Source: Akkermansiaceae bacterium | Lineage (GTDB): Bacteria > Verrucomicrobiota > Verrucomicrobiia > Verrucomicrobiales > Akkermansiaceae | Assembly (NCBI GenBank): GCA_905182475.1 | Contig: CAJJBR010000038.1 | Span: 1 to 43,369 of the forward strand | Direction of reading: 5' to 3' | DNA: 43,369 bases | In this document: in pieces, positions 1-9,444 of the stretch | How the letters are laid out: the number at the start of each line of letters is the position of its first letter | How positions within the stretch are numbered: position 1 is the stretch's first letter | The notes under the pieces: generated by a model | What the model saw: only the letters and a program-made list of their open reading frames with translations | The model's database searches: none | Told to the model about the DNA's origin: nothing | Made by a program: the position numbers and the translations under genes

Positions 1-14
1 CTTGGGTTGTGGGG

Positions 15-170
15 AAGATTTATCGCGAAGGCGCGGAGGAAGACTTGGGTTGGGGGATTTTTAACCACGGAATACACGGAACACACGGAACACACGGAAG
101 GAGAGGTAATGAAAATTTGCGGAGGACTGGCTTTGCGATCCTTTGCGGCCTTCGCGTCTTTGCGGTAAAA
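15..170. repeat. Intergenic repeat block with inverted flanks around ACACGGA tandem units
   Basis: Positions 63-100 hold tandem copies of an ACACGGA/ACACACGGA unit. They are flanked by two A/G-rich tracts that resemble each other in opposite orientation: roughly 15-46 (TATCGCGAAGGCGCGGAGG) and 131-170 (CTTTGCGGCCTTCGCG and neighbouring bases). No convincing ORF lies here. Such CGCGAAG/ACACGGA families recur between genes in Verrucomicrobiota and Planctomycetes, from general recollection. The block follows the 3' end of hom and could form a hairpin. Confidence 0.6.
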
Positions 171-208
171 TCTTAGTTTCGGATTTGGTGCTTAGAATTA
201 TGTGCTTT

Positions 209-1534
209 CTACCCTAGGTTCTCGATGCGGAAAACTACGGGGGTGGAGTTGATGCAATCTAGGGCTTCGATTTCCTGGAGGGCTTTGGTTAGTTTTCCGA
301 AAGGGCAGGTGTGGAGGAGGAAGACCATATCGACGAAGGCGGCGTCAGGGTTGGAGGAATCGATGGGGGAGTGGGTGCCGGAGATGCCGATTTCGTGTTT
401 TGCTAGGACGTTGGCGATGGATGCTACGACGCCGACTTTATCGGTGACATCGAAGCGGACGTAGTAGCCGGTGGTGGTGTCCTCGATGGGGATGAGTTTT
501 CCTGTCTCGCGGTAGGGGAGGAAGCCGCGGTGGCGGGTGCCGGGGGCTACTACTCGGGCGGCTTCTACGAGGTCTGCTACTACTGAAGAGGCGGTTGGGC
601 CTTGGCCTGCGCCTGCTCCGTAGAAGAGGGATTCACCGGCTGCATCTGCATTGACGGCGACGGCATTGAAGACTCCGTTTACTGCGGCGAGGATATGTTT
701 TTTGGAAATGAAGGAGGGCTGGACGCGGAGCTCGACGGAGCCGCAATCACGCTCGCGGACGATGGCGAGGAGCTTGATGACGTAGCCGAGGGATTTCGCG
801 AACTGGATGTCGGTGGGGCGGACTTGCTCGATGCCGGTGACATACACTTCCTTGGGATCGATGGGGAAACCGTAAGCGAGGGTGGCGAGCAGGATCGCCT
901 TGTGGGCGGCATCCCAGCCGTTGACGTCGAGTGCTGGATCCGCCTCTGCGTAGCCGAGATCTTGGGCTTCTTGGAGGGCGGTGGGGTAGTCGATACCGCG
1001 CAGGGTCATCTGCTCGAGGATGTAGTTCGAGGTGCCGTTGATGATGCCGGTGAAGGAGTGGATTTGGTTGCCGACGAAGGAATCCTGGACGGTTTTGACG
1101 ATGGGGATGCCTCCGGCGATGGCGGCCTCGAAGAAGATGGGGGTTTTCATTTTCCGGGAAATGGCGAAGAGCTCGACCCCGCGCTCGGCTAGGAGGGCTT
1201 TGTTGCCGGTGACTACGGGTTTTTTCGCGAGGAGTGCGGCGGCTACGATTTCGAAGGCATCCGTGGTGCCGCCGATGAGTTCGACGACGATATCTACGGA
1301 GGGGTCGTTGACGAGCTCGTGCCAGTTGGTGGTGAGCATTTCCTGCGGGACGGCGGATTTCGTGGCGCGGGTCTTTTTTAGATCGCGGACGAGGATTTTC
1401 GTAATGTGGAGGGATACGTCACTCCCTGTGCGATCGGAGATAAGTTCCCCATTTTTCTCGATGGTGTTCCATACGCCGGAGCCGACGGTGCCGAAGCCCG
1501 CGAGGCCGATTCCTAATTTGTTGCTATTGCTCAC
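209..1534 (-). CDS. hom: Homoserine dehydrogenase with C-terminal ACT domain
   Basis: This enzyme reduces aspartate-4-semialdehyde to homoserine with NAD(P)H, a cytoplasmic step shared by threonine and methionine synthesis. The 441-residue product has an N-terminal Rossmann motif GLAGFGTVGSG (about residues 10-20), the substrate-domain signature GIINGTSNYILEQM (about 163-176) and WDAAHKA near 207. An ACT domain follows (about 355-437, beginning near YYVRFDVTDKVGVVASIA). Length and order match the monofunctional enzyme with an ACT tail, a domain usually tied to threonine feedback. The start is GTG at 1532-1534, with no clear Shine-Dalgarno. The gene ends in TAG, so TAG works as a normal terminator here. 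It stands alone, divergent from the RND operon. Confidence 0.95.
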   Translation of the reverse strand: MSNSNKLGIGLAGFGTVGSGVWNTIEKNGELISDRTGSDVSLHITKILVRDLKKTRATKSAVPQEMLTTNWHELVNDPSVDIVVELIGGTTDAFEIVAAALLAKKPVVTGNKALLAERGVELFAISRKMKTPIFFEAAIAGGIPIVKTVQDSFVGNQIHSFTGIINGTSNYILEQMTLRGIDYPTALQEAQDLGYAEADPALDVNGWDAAHKAILLATLAYGFPIDPKEVYVTGIEQVRPTDIQFAKSLGYVIKLLAIVRERDCGSVELRVQPSFISKKHILAAVNGVFNAVAVNADAAGESLFYGAGAGQGPTASSVVADLVEAARVVAPGTRHRGFLPYRETGKLIPIEDTTTGYYVRFDVTDKVGVVASIANVLAKHEIGISGTHSPIDSSNPDAAFVDMVFLLHTCPFGKLTKALQEIEALDCINSTPVVFRIENLG

Positions 1535-1552
1535 GGGGGGAGGGTGAGGCTT

Positions 1553-1590
1553 TAAATTTCAAATTTCAAATCTCAAACTTCAAATCTCAA
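1553..1590. repeat. Short AT-rich tandem repeat (TTTCAAAT-type units)
   Basis: Imperfect tandem copies of TTTCAAAT/CTCAAACT lie between the divergent hom and efflux operon starts. The tract is much more AT-rich than its surroundings. It sits where both promoters must be, so it may affect DNA bending, but no defined regulatory site can be read from it. Confidence 0.6.
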
Positions 1591-1667
1591 GGAAGAGGAA
1601 GAATTCGGCGGTAGGTGATGGATTGACTTTTATCACGTAAGGAACGATTGCTCTTTTGTTGAACGCG

Positions 1668-3095
1668 ATGGGAAAAAAGACTGAATTTTTCGCTGGGTGG
1701 CTGTTGCTGCCATTGGTTTTTACGGGCTGTGCTGCGCTTTCTCCGGAGAGTCGGATGGCGGAAGTGGGTGCGCCGGGGGCGTGGGCGGCTACCAAAGAGG
1801 CGCAGGCGGGGATCGATAAAAGATGGGTAGGGAAAATCGGAGGTTCCGAGTTGCGGGGGCTGGTGGACACGGCGATTTCCAATAATCAGGATCTAAAAGT
1901 GGCTGCGGCGCGGGTGGATCGCGCCGGGGCGGAGGCAAAAATCGCGGGAGCCGGGCGTTTGCCTAGCCTGGGGCTGGGTGGTGACACGAGGAGGGATAAA
2001 CAGAATTTCATTGGCTTTCCGTTCGCAGGTGGAGGCGGAGGGGTGCCATCGAATATTTCCCAACAGTTCGGGGTGAATCTGAATGCTGCCTGGGAGGTGG
2101 ATGTGTGGGGTAGGGCGAAGGCTGGGCAGGAGGCAGCGATCGCGGATGCTCAGGCGCGGGCTTATGAGTATGAGGCGGCACGGGTTTCCTTGGCCGGGCA
2201 GGTGACTAAGGCTTGGCTGGCTTTGGGCGAGGCGAATGAGCAGGTGGAACTTGCGGGGGATGCAGTGCAGGCGGCTGGGATTTTGGCGGATGCGGTGAGA
2301 GAGCGTTTTGATCGAGCGATTGCAGATGGTGGTGGGACGGCATCGCAGGTACGGCTGACGGAATCCGAGAGATCGACACGTCAGGGCGCTCTCGCGCAAC
2401 GGAAGCAGGAACGGGAGCGGGTTTTGCGGCAGTTGGAGATTCTGATGGGGAAATATCCTTCAGGCAGTCTTTCGACGGGCGCTAGGTTACCAGTGTTTCC
2501 CGGAAAAACACCGGCAGGTTTGCCATCTGAGCTGTTGCTTCGCAGGCCGGATATTCTCGCAGCGGAGAGGAGTCTGGCGTCATCGGGTCGGAAGGTGAAA
2601 CAGCGTAAGCTCGCCCGTTTTCCAAGTCTGAGCCTGACCGGTTCTGCTGGAACTACGACTGAATCGATCCGCGATGTGCTGAGTAGTGATTTTGGCGTGT
2701 GGTCGGTCGGTGGTAGTTTGACCCAACCGATTTTTCAAGGTGGCGAAATCAGAGGGGAAATCGAGAAGGCGAAAGCGACCGAACGTGAGGAAGGTGCGAT
2801 ACTCCAAAAAGTCGTGCTGGATGCATTTGGTGAAGTGGAGCAAGCCTTGGTGGCGGAGATGTTTCTGTCCGAGCGGGAGCGCGCGGGGAAATCCGCAGCG
2901 GGTCTAGCGAAAGAAGCTGCGGAGCGCGCTGGTGAAGAATACTCGGCAGGGACGGGGGATGTGCTTACTTTAATAGATGCGACCCAGCGGATGATCGATT
3001 CCGCCAGCCAGTATGTCGCGATCCGGCGGCTACGTTTGGAAAATCGGGTAGATTTGCACCTAGCGCTGGGTGGAGATTTCCGGTCGGCGAAGTAA
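1668..3095 (+). CDS. RND efflux outer-membrane lipoprotein (TolC/NodT family)
   Basis: This is the outer-membrane channel of a tripartite efflux pump. The product (475 residues from the ATG at 1668; a TTG at 1656 would add four) begins with a basic n-region, a hydrophobic stretch and the lipobox LVFTGC, with lipidation at Cys21. The rest is the duplicated TolC/OprM fold: long alanine-rich helices and strands, SGLPSELLLRRPDILAAE-like sequence near the middle (here AGLPSELLLRRPDILAAE) and TLIDATQRMIDSASQYV near the C-terminus. These are hallmarks of the NodT/OprM family. It leads an operon; the adaptor gene begins 13 bases after its stop. The drug, metal or lipid exported cannot be told from sequence. 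Confidence 0.93.
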   Translation: MGKKTEFFAGWLLLPLVFTGCAALSPESRMAEVGAPGAWAATKEAQAGIDKRWVGKIGGSELRGLVDTAISNNQDLKVAAARVDRAGAEAKIAGAGRLPSLGLGGDTRRDKQNFIGFPFAGGGGGVPSNISQQFGVNLNAAWEVDVWGRAKAGQEAAIADAQARAYEYEAARVSLAGQVTKAWLALGEANEQVELAGDAVQAAGILADAVRERFDRAIADGGGTASQVRLTESERSTRQGALAQRKQERERVLRQLEILMGKYPSGSLSTGARLPVFPGKTPAGLPSELLLRRPDILAAERSLASSGRKVKQRKLARFPSLSLTGSAGTTTESIRDVLSSDFGVWSVGGSLTQPIFQGGEIRGEIEKAKATEREEGAILQKVVLDAFGEVEQALVAEMFLSERERAGKSAAGLAKEAAERAGEEYSAGTGDVLTLIDATQRMIDSASQYVAIRRLRLENRVDLHLALGGDFRSAK

Positions 3096-3108
3096 CGAAA
3101 ATTTAGTC

Positions 3109-4302
3109 ATGAACGAAACATTGGAGCAGGATAGGAAAGTTCAAGTTAGGGCGGTTCTATCGTTTGTGATCATTCTCGCGATCATCGGGATCACGATTCT
3201 TGGTATCGTTATTCTTGTGGTCAACAAGCGCGTGGCGAAGGAAGAAGATAAGGAGAGAATCGTCCCGGCAGTGGTGACGGTAGAGGTGGTAAAATCAGAC
3301 TACGCGGTGAAAATTTCCACTCAGGGAGTGGTGGAGAGTATGCGTCGGACAATGCTCGCTGCGGAAGTTGGAGGGCGGGTGATGGAGATTTCTCAGAATC
3401 TGAAACGCGGTGGAGTTGTGAAGGAAGGTGAGCGGCTCGTGCAGATCGATCCAGCGGACTACCGCTCGGCGCTGGCGAATTCCGAAGTGGGTCTTGCGGA
3501 AGCGGAGCTCGCCCTGGAGCAGGAGCGCGCCCAGGTGGAGCAGGCGAAGCTTGATTGGGAAAAAATCGGACGTGGCGAACCTACGAATCCTCTCGTCCTT
3601 CGCGGCCCGCAACTCGCAGCGGCCGAAGCACGTGCAGGCTCTTCCCGTGAGGAAGCCGCCCGCGCGCGCCGTGATGTGGAGCGCACGGAGATTTTCGCAC
3701 CTTTCGAAGCGGGCGTGCGCTCCGCGAATGTTGAGGTTGGAGCGGTTGTCGCCCCCGGCACCATGGTCGCGGAGCTTTACGCCATCGGCGAGCTGGAGGT
3801 GCGCCTTCCGTTGAGCTTGGAGGATTTTGGTTTTCTCAGCCGGGATGAAAACGGCGAAGTTATCGGAGAGGTTACACTCACTGGAAAAATCGGGACGAAG
3901 GAATATTCTTGGGCAGCAATTCCCGTGAGGCTGGATCCCGAAATCGAGCGCAAGACGCTTTCTGCAAGCGTGGTGGTAAAGGTAGAAGTTGCGGATCGCG
4001 CTGAATTTTCTCTGCCGCCCGTCGGCCTTTTCCTTGATGCCACGCTTGGTGGTGAGATTCTGCCAGATGTTGCAGAAATCCCGCGCCGTGGCCTACTTGA
4101 AGGGAACCGGGTGATCACCGTGAATGGAGAAGGGAAGATCGATTTTCGCGAGGTAGAGGTTGTCAGGCTTACCGCAAAAACCGCAGTGGTTCACCAAGGT
4201 CTCGAAGCGGGTGACCGGGTTGTTCTGACACGCCTCACCGCGCCGGTTGTCGGGATGGAAGTCGAAGTTGAGACCGCCGAGGAACCGGAGGAGGACGAAT
4301 GA
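3109..4302 (+). CDS. RND efflux periplasmic adaptor (membrane fusion protein)
   Basis: This adaptor links the inner-membrane pump to the outer-membrane channel. The reading frame is open from 3070, but the ATG at 3109 just after the upstream stop gives a normal product of 397 residues. A single transmembrane anchor lies at about residues 14-37. A split biotinyl/lipoyl-like domain follows (AEVGGRVMEISQNLKRGG and, later, TEIFAPFEAGVRSANVEVG), separated by an alpha-hairpin rich in Glu and Ala, then beta-barrel and membrane-proximal domains (DRVVLTRLTAPVVGMEV near the end). Its TGA overlaps the ATG of the pump gene in an ATGA, indicating translational coupling. Confidence 0.93.
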   Translation: MNETLEQDRKVQVRAVLSFVIILAIIGITILGIVILVVNKRVAKEEDKERIVPAVVTVEVVKSDYAVKISTQGVVESMRRTMLAAEVGGRVMEISQNLKRGGVVKEGERLVQIDPADYRSALANSEVGLAEAELALEQERAQVEQAKLDWEKIGRGEPTNPLVLRGPQLAAAEARAGSSREEAARARRDVERTEIFAPFEAGVRSANVEVGAVVAPGTMVAELYAIGELEVRLPLSLEDFGFLSRDENGEVIGEVTLTGKIGTKEYSWAAIPVRLDPEIERKTLSASVVVKVEVADRAEFSLPPVGLFLDATLGGEILPDVAEIPRRGLLEGNRVITVNGEGKIDFREVEVVRLTAKTAVVHQGLEAGDRVVLTRLTAPVVGMEVEVETAEEPEEDE

Positions 4303-7300
4303 ACGCGGTGAAATGGTTCACCCGCAACCACGTTGCGGGAAATTTCGTGATGCTTGTTGTGCTCCTCGCGGGCTTCACGACTTGGTTCAAGCTGAAGAAG
4401 GAAATTTTCCCAGATATCGCCATTGACGCGGTTTCCGTGATCATCCCGTATCCGAACGCGACACCGGAAGAGGCGGAGCGTGGCGTGGTTATACCCGTCG
4501 AGGAGGCTATCGCGGATCTTCAGGGGATAAAAAAAATCCGTGGCACCGGCTCGCAGAACATCGGATCGGTGGTGATTGAGGTGGAGACCGGCTATAACGT
4601 CCGCTCTGTGATGAGCGATGTGAAATCCCGCGTCGATGCCATCGAGAATTTTCCCGAAGAGGCAGAGACCCCGGTGCTGGAAGAAATCCTGATCAAGAAG
4701 CCAGTGATGAGCATCACGCTCACCGCCGATACCGATGAGGCGACCATGCGGAAAATCGCTGAGCGGGTGCGCGACGATCTCCTGACCTACGAGGCTCCGA
4801 AGGCGAGTAGTATCAGTTCCTTTTTTGCCAGGACTTTCGGAGGCGTACCGAAGATCAGTCAGGTGCAAATCACTGGCACACGGCCTTATGAAATCTCCAT
4901 CGAAGTTTCCGAAGAAAAGCTGCGTAAGCTAGAGCTGAAACTTTCCGATATCGCGCAAGCAGTTCGCGGTAGTACCCTGGATCTTCCCGGTGGCTCGGTG
5001 CGGACGGAGCGTGGCGAGGTCATTCTCCGTGCCCTTGGCAAACGCTACGAGGCAAGCGCGATGGCAAGTATCCCGGTCAAGACCATGCCCGATGGAAGCT
5101 CGATTCTCTTGGGAGATGTCGCGGAGTTGATCGATGGCTTCGAAGACCTCGATTTGAGTAGCCGTTTCGATGGGGAAAACGCAGTAGTGATCAATGTTTT
5201 CCGCGTCGGTAACGAAGACACCCTCGCCCTTGCTGGACTCGTCCGCACCTACGTGGAAAACTCCAAGCAAACCCTTCCCGACGGCATCACCCTCTCGGTC
5301 TGGAACGACCAAAGTGTCTATCTGTTAGGCCGTCTCGACTTGCTAAAGCGAAACGCCATCACCGGTCTCATCCTTGTGCTCGGCGTGCTCACGCTTTTCC
5401 TTCGCCCTTCGCTCGCGCTTCTCGTCGCGATCGGTATCCCGGTGTCCTTCGCCGGCGGAATCTGGCTGATGCCCTACATGGGTATTTCCATCAATATGAT
5501 CTCACTTTTTGCCTTCATCCTGGTGCTCGGGATCGTGGTAGATGACGCCATCGTTACGGGGGAAAATGTCTATCATCGAATCCAGAAAGGTGAGCACCCA
5601 AGCATCGCTGCATGGAAGGGCACCAGTGAAGTTGGCACCATCGTGGTCTTCGGTGTGATCACGACTATGGTGGCCTTCACTCCCATGCTCGGCCTCAGTG
5701 GAGTCAGCGGAAAAATCTGGCCGAACATCCCGCTCGTTGTCATCCCAACCTTGGCCTTTTCTCTGCTCCAATCGAAATTCGTCCTTCCCGCCCATCTTGC
5801 CCTACTTGCCCCGACGGATCGCTCGGAAAAGAAACGCTCGCGCTTTTTCCTCAAACGCTGGATCGACGGCCTTTTTGCCCTCCAACGCAAGATCGCCGAT
5901 GGACTCGAAACCTTCGTCGAAAAGGTCTATCAGCCTTCGTTGGGCTTCTCCCTAAAATGGCGCTATGTGACGGCAGCTACCTTCATCTCCGTCCTCGTCC
6001 TCACGCTCGCCGTGGTGGGCACAGGCCAAATCCAATTTAAGTTCTTCCCGGAGGTCGAGGGTGATATCCTCAGTGCCAAAGTCGAGCTGACCCAAGGAGT
6101 GCCTTTCGAGGAAACTGAAAAAGTCGTCCAGCGTATCGAGGCGGCTGCGGTCGAACTTTCCGAAAAATACAAGGCCGACGATGGTGGAAGTATCCTCAAG
6201 CACATCCTCACTAGTGCGGGAACCCAGCCCTTCCAGACGGGTGTCGTCATTGGAGGTCCGCCACGTGCGACACACATTGGAGAGATCACCCTTGAGCTTT
6301 CCGATGCAGGCGGGCGCAGTGTTGATTCCCAAACGCTTGTCGCGGAATGGCGACGTCTGATCGGGACTCTTCCGGGCGTGGTCGAACTCAGTATCCAGGC
6401 GGAAACAGCCACTGCAGGAAATGCTATCGACGTGAATCTCACCGGTCCTGACCTAGGTCGGCTTGAAGAGGCTACGGCATTCGCGAAGCAGGGGCTGGAG
6501 GGATTTACAGGGGTGATGGATATCTCGGACTCAAACCGTGAGGGCAAGGACGAGCTCCGCTTCGATAGCTTGACTCCTGCTGGACGCGCGATGGGTTTCC
6601 GGTTGGAAAATGTTGCTTCTCAAGTTCGCGACGCCTTTTACGGAAATGAAGTCCAACGCCTCCAACGCGGCCGCGATGAGGTAAAAGTCATGGTTCGTTT
6701 CCCCAGGGACGACCGCCGAACCCTTGAGAGCCTGGAGACCATGAAAATTCGCACTCCCGAGGGCGACGAAGTGCCGCTCCTCCAAGTCGTCACTTTGGAG
6801 CCTGGTCGCGGCCCCGCCGTTATTAACCGCACCGACAGGCAACGCTCTATCAAAGTCACCGCCGATGTCGAACCGGGCGTGAATGCGAACGAAGTCGTCG
6901 CTGGTTTCACCGATAAAGTGCTGGAGCAGATCCCGTTGAAATTTCCCGGAGTGCGCTACTCCTTCGAAGGTGAGCAGAAAGATCAGAACGACAGTGTGAG
7001 GGAAATCGGCCTCGGATTCCTAGCGTCTCTTGTCGGTATGTATGTCCTTATCGCCATCCCACTGCGTTCTTATCTCCAGCCGCTTATTATCATGGCTGTC
7101 ATTCCCTTCGGTCTCGTTGGCGCAATCTGGGGGCACGCCCTGCTCGGTATGAATCTGAGTATCATGTCCATGTGTGGACTCGTCGCCCTCGCCGGAGTCG
7201 TCGTGAACGACTCCCTCGTCATGGTCGATTACGTCAACCGCCACCGTGAGGAATCCGCCACCCTCCGCGATGCAGCCATCGTCGCCGGAGGTCGCCGTTT

Positions 7301-7517
7301 CCGCGCCATCCTGCTCACCTCGCTTACCACTTTTGTGGGCATTATGCCCATGATGTTGGAAACGGATGTCCAAGCCCGCTTCCTCATTCCAATGGCTGTC
7401 TCACTCGCCTTCGGCATCCTTTTCGCCACCTTCATCACGCTATACCTCGTCCCGGGGATCTACCTGATCTTGGAGGATGTGAAGGGTCTCGGTGGAAAAA
7501 TACGCGGTCGAAAGTGA
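4299..7517 (+). CDS. RND efflux transporter, inner-membrane proton antiporter subunit
   Basis: This 1072-residue pump has the AcrB-family layout: one N-terminal TM helix, a large periplasmic loop, a TM bundle, a second loop and a second bundle. The proton-relay pair is present as VVDDAIVTGEN, with Asp415 and Asp416 in the predicted TM4. The pseudo-symmetric segment LAGVVVNDSLVMVDYVN sits in the second half. The N-terminus MNAVKWFTRNHVAGNFVM resembles the HAE-type pumps often found with NodT-like channels. The start overlaps the adaptor stop by four bases. It is the last gene of the operon. Substrate is unknown. Confidence 0.95.
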   Translation: MNAVKWFTRNHVAGNFVMLVVLLAGFTTWFKLKKEIFPDIAIDAVSVIIPYPNATPEEAERGVVIPVEEAIADLQGIKKIRGTGSQNIGSVVIEVETGYNVRSVMSDVKSRVDAIENFPEEAETPVLEEILIKKPVMSITLTADTDEATMRKIAERVRDDLLTYEAPKASSISSFFARTFGGVPKISQVQITGTRPYEISIEVSEEKLRKLELKLSDIAQAVRGSTLDLPGGSVRTERGEVILRALGKRYEASAMASIPVKTMPDGSSILLGDVAELIDGFEDLDLSSRFDGENAVVINVFRVGNEDTLALAGLVRTYVENSKQTLPDGITLSVWNDQSVYLLGRLDLLKRNAITGLILVLGVLTLFLRPSLALLVAIGIPVSFAGGIWLMPYMGISINMISLFAFILVLGIVVDDAIVTGENVYHRIQKGEHPSIAAWKGTSEVGTIVVFGVITTMVAFTPMLGLSGVSGKIWPNIPLVVIPTLAFSLLQSKFVLPAHLALLAPTDRSEKKRSRFFLKRWIDGLFALQRKIADGLETFVEKVYQPSLGFSLKWRYVTAATFISVLVLTLAVVGTGQIQFKFFPEVEGDILSAKVELTQGVPFEETEKVVQRIEAAAVELSEKYKADDGGSILKHILTSAGTQPFQTGVVIGGPPRATHIGEITLELSDAGGRSVDSQTLVAEWRRLIGTLPGVVELSIQAETATAGNAIDVNLTGPDLGRLEEATAFAKQGLEGFTGVMDISDSNREGKDELRFDSLTPAGRAMGFRLENVASQVRDAFYGNEVQRLQRGRDEVKVMVRFPRDDRRTLESLETMKIRTPEGDEVPLLQVVTLEPGRGPAVINRTDRQRSIKVTADVEPGVNANEVVAGFTDKVLEQIPLKFPGVRYSFEGEQKDQNDSVREIGLGFLASLVGMYVLIAIPLRSYLQPLIIMAVIPFGLVGAIWGHALLGMNLSIMSMCGLVALAGVVVNDSLVMVDYVNRHREESATLRDAAIVAGGRRFRAILLTSLTTFVGIMPMMLETDVQARFLIPMAVSLAFGILFATFITLYLVPGIYLILEDVKGLGGKIRGRK

Positions 7518-7535
7518 TGAATGCCGGAGCCTGTT

Positions 7536-7817
7536 TCACTCCATTAGTCGGCTTTGAAAGACTTCGTAAATCCATTCCCTTGGTCCGGCGAAGACACAGG
7601 TGATGGTTCGTTTTCCAGCAACGAGTTCGTATTCGAAAATTACTCGGTGGGACCCGACTCGAAGGCGGTAGAATCCTTCCAGTTCGTCGCAAAGGGCTTT
7701 GAAATCCCCATTCTCGTGGGCGAGATTCTTAATCGCGAGCCTGATGGCATGGCGTGGTTGGGGCGAAAGGCGTTTCAAATAATCAAGAGCCTCTTCCTGC
7801 ACTCGGACGGCGATCAT
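7536..7817 (-). CDS. RelE/ParE-superfamily toxin
   Basis: A 93-residue basic protein of the RelE/ParE fold, which in characterised members cuts mRNA at the ribosome or blocks gyrase. Visible features are the N-terminal helix pair (LDYLKRLSPQPRHAIRLAI), the strand LEGFYRLRVGSHRVIFEYEL and the C-terminal VFAGPREWIYEVF. The GxYRLRVGxxRxIFE pattern is typical of the family. The start ATG overlaps the antitoxin stop (ATGA at 7814-7817), so the antitoxin is translated first, as in most type II modules. RelE and ParE activity cannot be separated by eye. Confidence 0.9.
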   Translation of the reverse strand: MIAVRVQEEALDYLKRLSPQPRHAIRLAIKNLAHENGDFKALCDELEGFYRLRVGSHRVIFEYELVAGKRTITCVFAGPREWIYEVFQSRLME

Positions 7818-8062
7818 ATTGCATCTAGAGCTGAGAGGTCGTGGTAAGCAGCTTTGCCCGAGCGATGTTTGCGGATGGCAGCCATCGCTTTCCTATCCGC
7901 AAGCAGTTCCATGGTTTCAGCAATCGATTCCATTCTCTCAATGGAGACGAGAACAGCAACCGCCCTTCCTTGTTTGGTGATTGTGACCGGGTGATCGGCT
8001 GCCTCTTCGACAACTGCCGAAAATTTCTGTTGTGCAGTCTTTATCGTGTAGGAATCAGCCAT
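7814..8062 (-). CDS. Phd/YefM-family antitoxin
   Basis: An 82-residue protein with the Phd/YefM N-terminal DNA-binding fold. The opening YTIKTAQQKFSAVVEEAADHP and the strand VTITKQGRAVAVLVSIERME are characteristic. The C-terminal tail (about residues 52-82) should bind and neutralise the toxin encoded directly downstream with a four-base overlap. Such antitoxins usually repress their own promoter, which would lie just upstream of 8062. A TTTTAAAAAGG tract there may be part of it, but no palindromic operator is clear. Confidence 0.88.
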   Translation of the reverse strand: MADSYTIKTAQQKFSAVVEEAADHPVTITKQGRAVAVLVSIERMESIAETMELLADRKAMAAIRKHRSGKAAYHDLSALDAI

Positions 8063-8287
8063 GGGAGAAAGGTATCCTTTTTCTTTTAAAAAGGAAGATA
8101 TTATTACGCCTGCATCGCGTATTTCGTATGCTTGATTCGGCGGTCGCGGCGGAGAGCGCGAGTGAAATCATCGCCAGAAAAGTGGAATATTCGACTTTCG
8201 TCCATGATTGCGCAGTGGTCAATTTTTCAAACGGGCAATCCCAACTGCGGAACTTGATAGGGTGGGTTGGATATGGTTTTGTGTCCT

Positions 8288-9397
8288 ATGCGTATGGAGT
8301 TCAGCAAAGCCTTTCTGTCCGGCGTGTCTTTGGTCATTTTTCCGATTCTAGTTTCCTGAGCTCGACAGGCAGATCGCGGGAGCCAAGCAGTCGATTCACG
8401 CTCAGTTCTACATTTTCGATAACGACGAGATCGCCGTCCGCTATGCCGACAAATTCCGTGCCAGATCCGGCGAGGTGGAGGTGAAAGTGCTCTATGATGA
8501 TTTTGGCAGCGCAACAGCCCACCTTTCGAGCCTGCTGACACCCGCGCAGGACGGGTTCGCTCCACCTTCCGATATGCGTAAATATTTGAGAAGCGGGAGC
8601 AAGGTGAAAGTCCGTCTGAGCCTTAATCCCTGGCTGGTTGCGGACCACACCAAGCTCATCGTTTTTGACAGCCGCACGGCGATTCTCGGTGGCATGAACA
8701 TCGGTCGGGAATACTATTCTGAGTGGCACGATCTGATGGTGCGTGTCGAGGGGCCGGTCGTGGCATCGCTCGAGGAGGAGTTCATGCGCAGCTGGCGGCA
8801 ATGTGGACCCTGGGGCGATTTCGGTATGCTCGCACGAGCCCGGAAATTTTCACCGACAGCCCGCCGCGAAGATGACATTCCGATCAGGATATTGAAACCC
8901 GAATCTGGCCATGCTCGCCATGAAATCCGGGATGCCTCGCTGCTCGCTATCCGGGGCGCGAAGAACCGCATCTACATTGAAAATCCATATTTCGCCAGTG
9001 ACGATATCATCTTCGCCCTGCGTTCCGCGTTGCGGAAGGGGGTGGACGTGCGTGTGATCCTCCCCGCAGAGGGTGACTCCGCGATCATGGATGCCGGTAA
9101 TATCGCCACCGCTCGTGCCCTCATGGAAGAAGGTGCGAAGCTCTACCGCTACCCGAAAATGGCGATCTAAAGGTGATGGTCTGCGATGACTGGGCAACCG
9201 TCGGTTCCGCAAACCTCGACATCCTCAGCATGTGGATCAACACGGAGCTGAACATCGCGTTCTCTGACAAGGCGGAGGTTGAGAGGTTGGTCGGGAAACT
9301 TTTTCTTCCCGACTTCGCAAGATCCAAGCGTATGACGATGAAAGACACCGAGTCGGCGTCGGCAGCCTTTGCTGAGATGATTGCGGATCAGCTGTAG
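8288..9397 (+). pseudogene. Broken phospholipase-D/cardiolipin-synthase-like gene
   Basis: The gene starts as a short hydrophobic N-terminus (MRMEFSKAFLSGVSLVIFPI from 8288) that stops at once. About 8355 another frame takes over with PELDRQIAGAKQSIHAQFY, the usual start of a PLD-like phosphatidyltransferase. The first HKD motif is intact as HTKLIVFD. The frame then ends at 9170 inside the second HKD motif. Restoring one C between GCG and ATC near 9163-9167 gives HLKVMVCD, joining smoothly to the 3' part (MVCDDWATVGSANLD to 9397). Two lesions are therefore visible: a deletion near the 5' end and a one-base loss at the second catalytic histidine. Full-length relatives make cardiolipin or related phospholipids at the membrane. 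Confidence 0.85.
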
Positions 9398-9408
9398 GCG
9401 TGATTTAA

Positions 9409-9437
9409 GGAGGCGCGAAACCAGCGTTCGACCCTCC
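9409..9437. terminator. Hairpin between convergent genes (GCGAA...TTCGC family)
   Basis: GGAGG (9409-9413) pairs with CCTCC (9433-9437), with inner CGAA/TTCG pairing around CCAGCG. The hairpin sits just past the PLD pseudogene and before the stop of the convergent GH25-like gene, a position suiting a bidirectional terminator. A relative (GCGAAC-CAGC-GTTCGC) lies at 27445-27460, so it may instead be a dispersed palindromic repeat. Confidence 0.45.
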
Positions 9438-9444
9438 AGCCATC

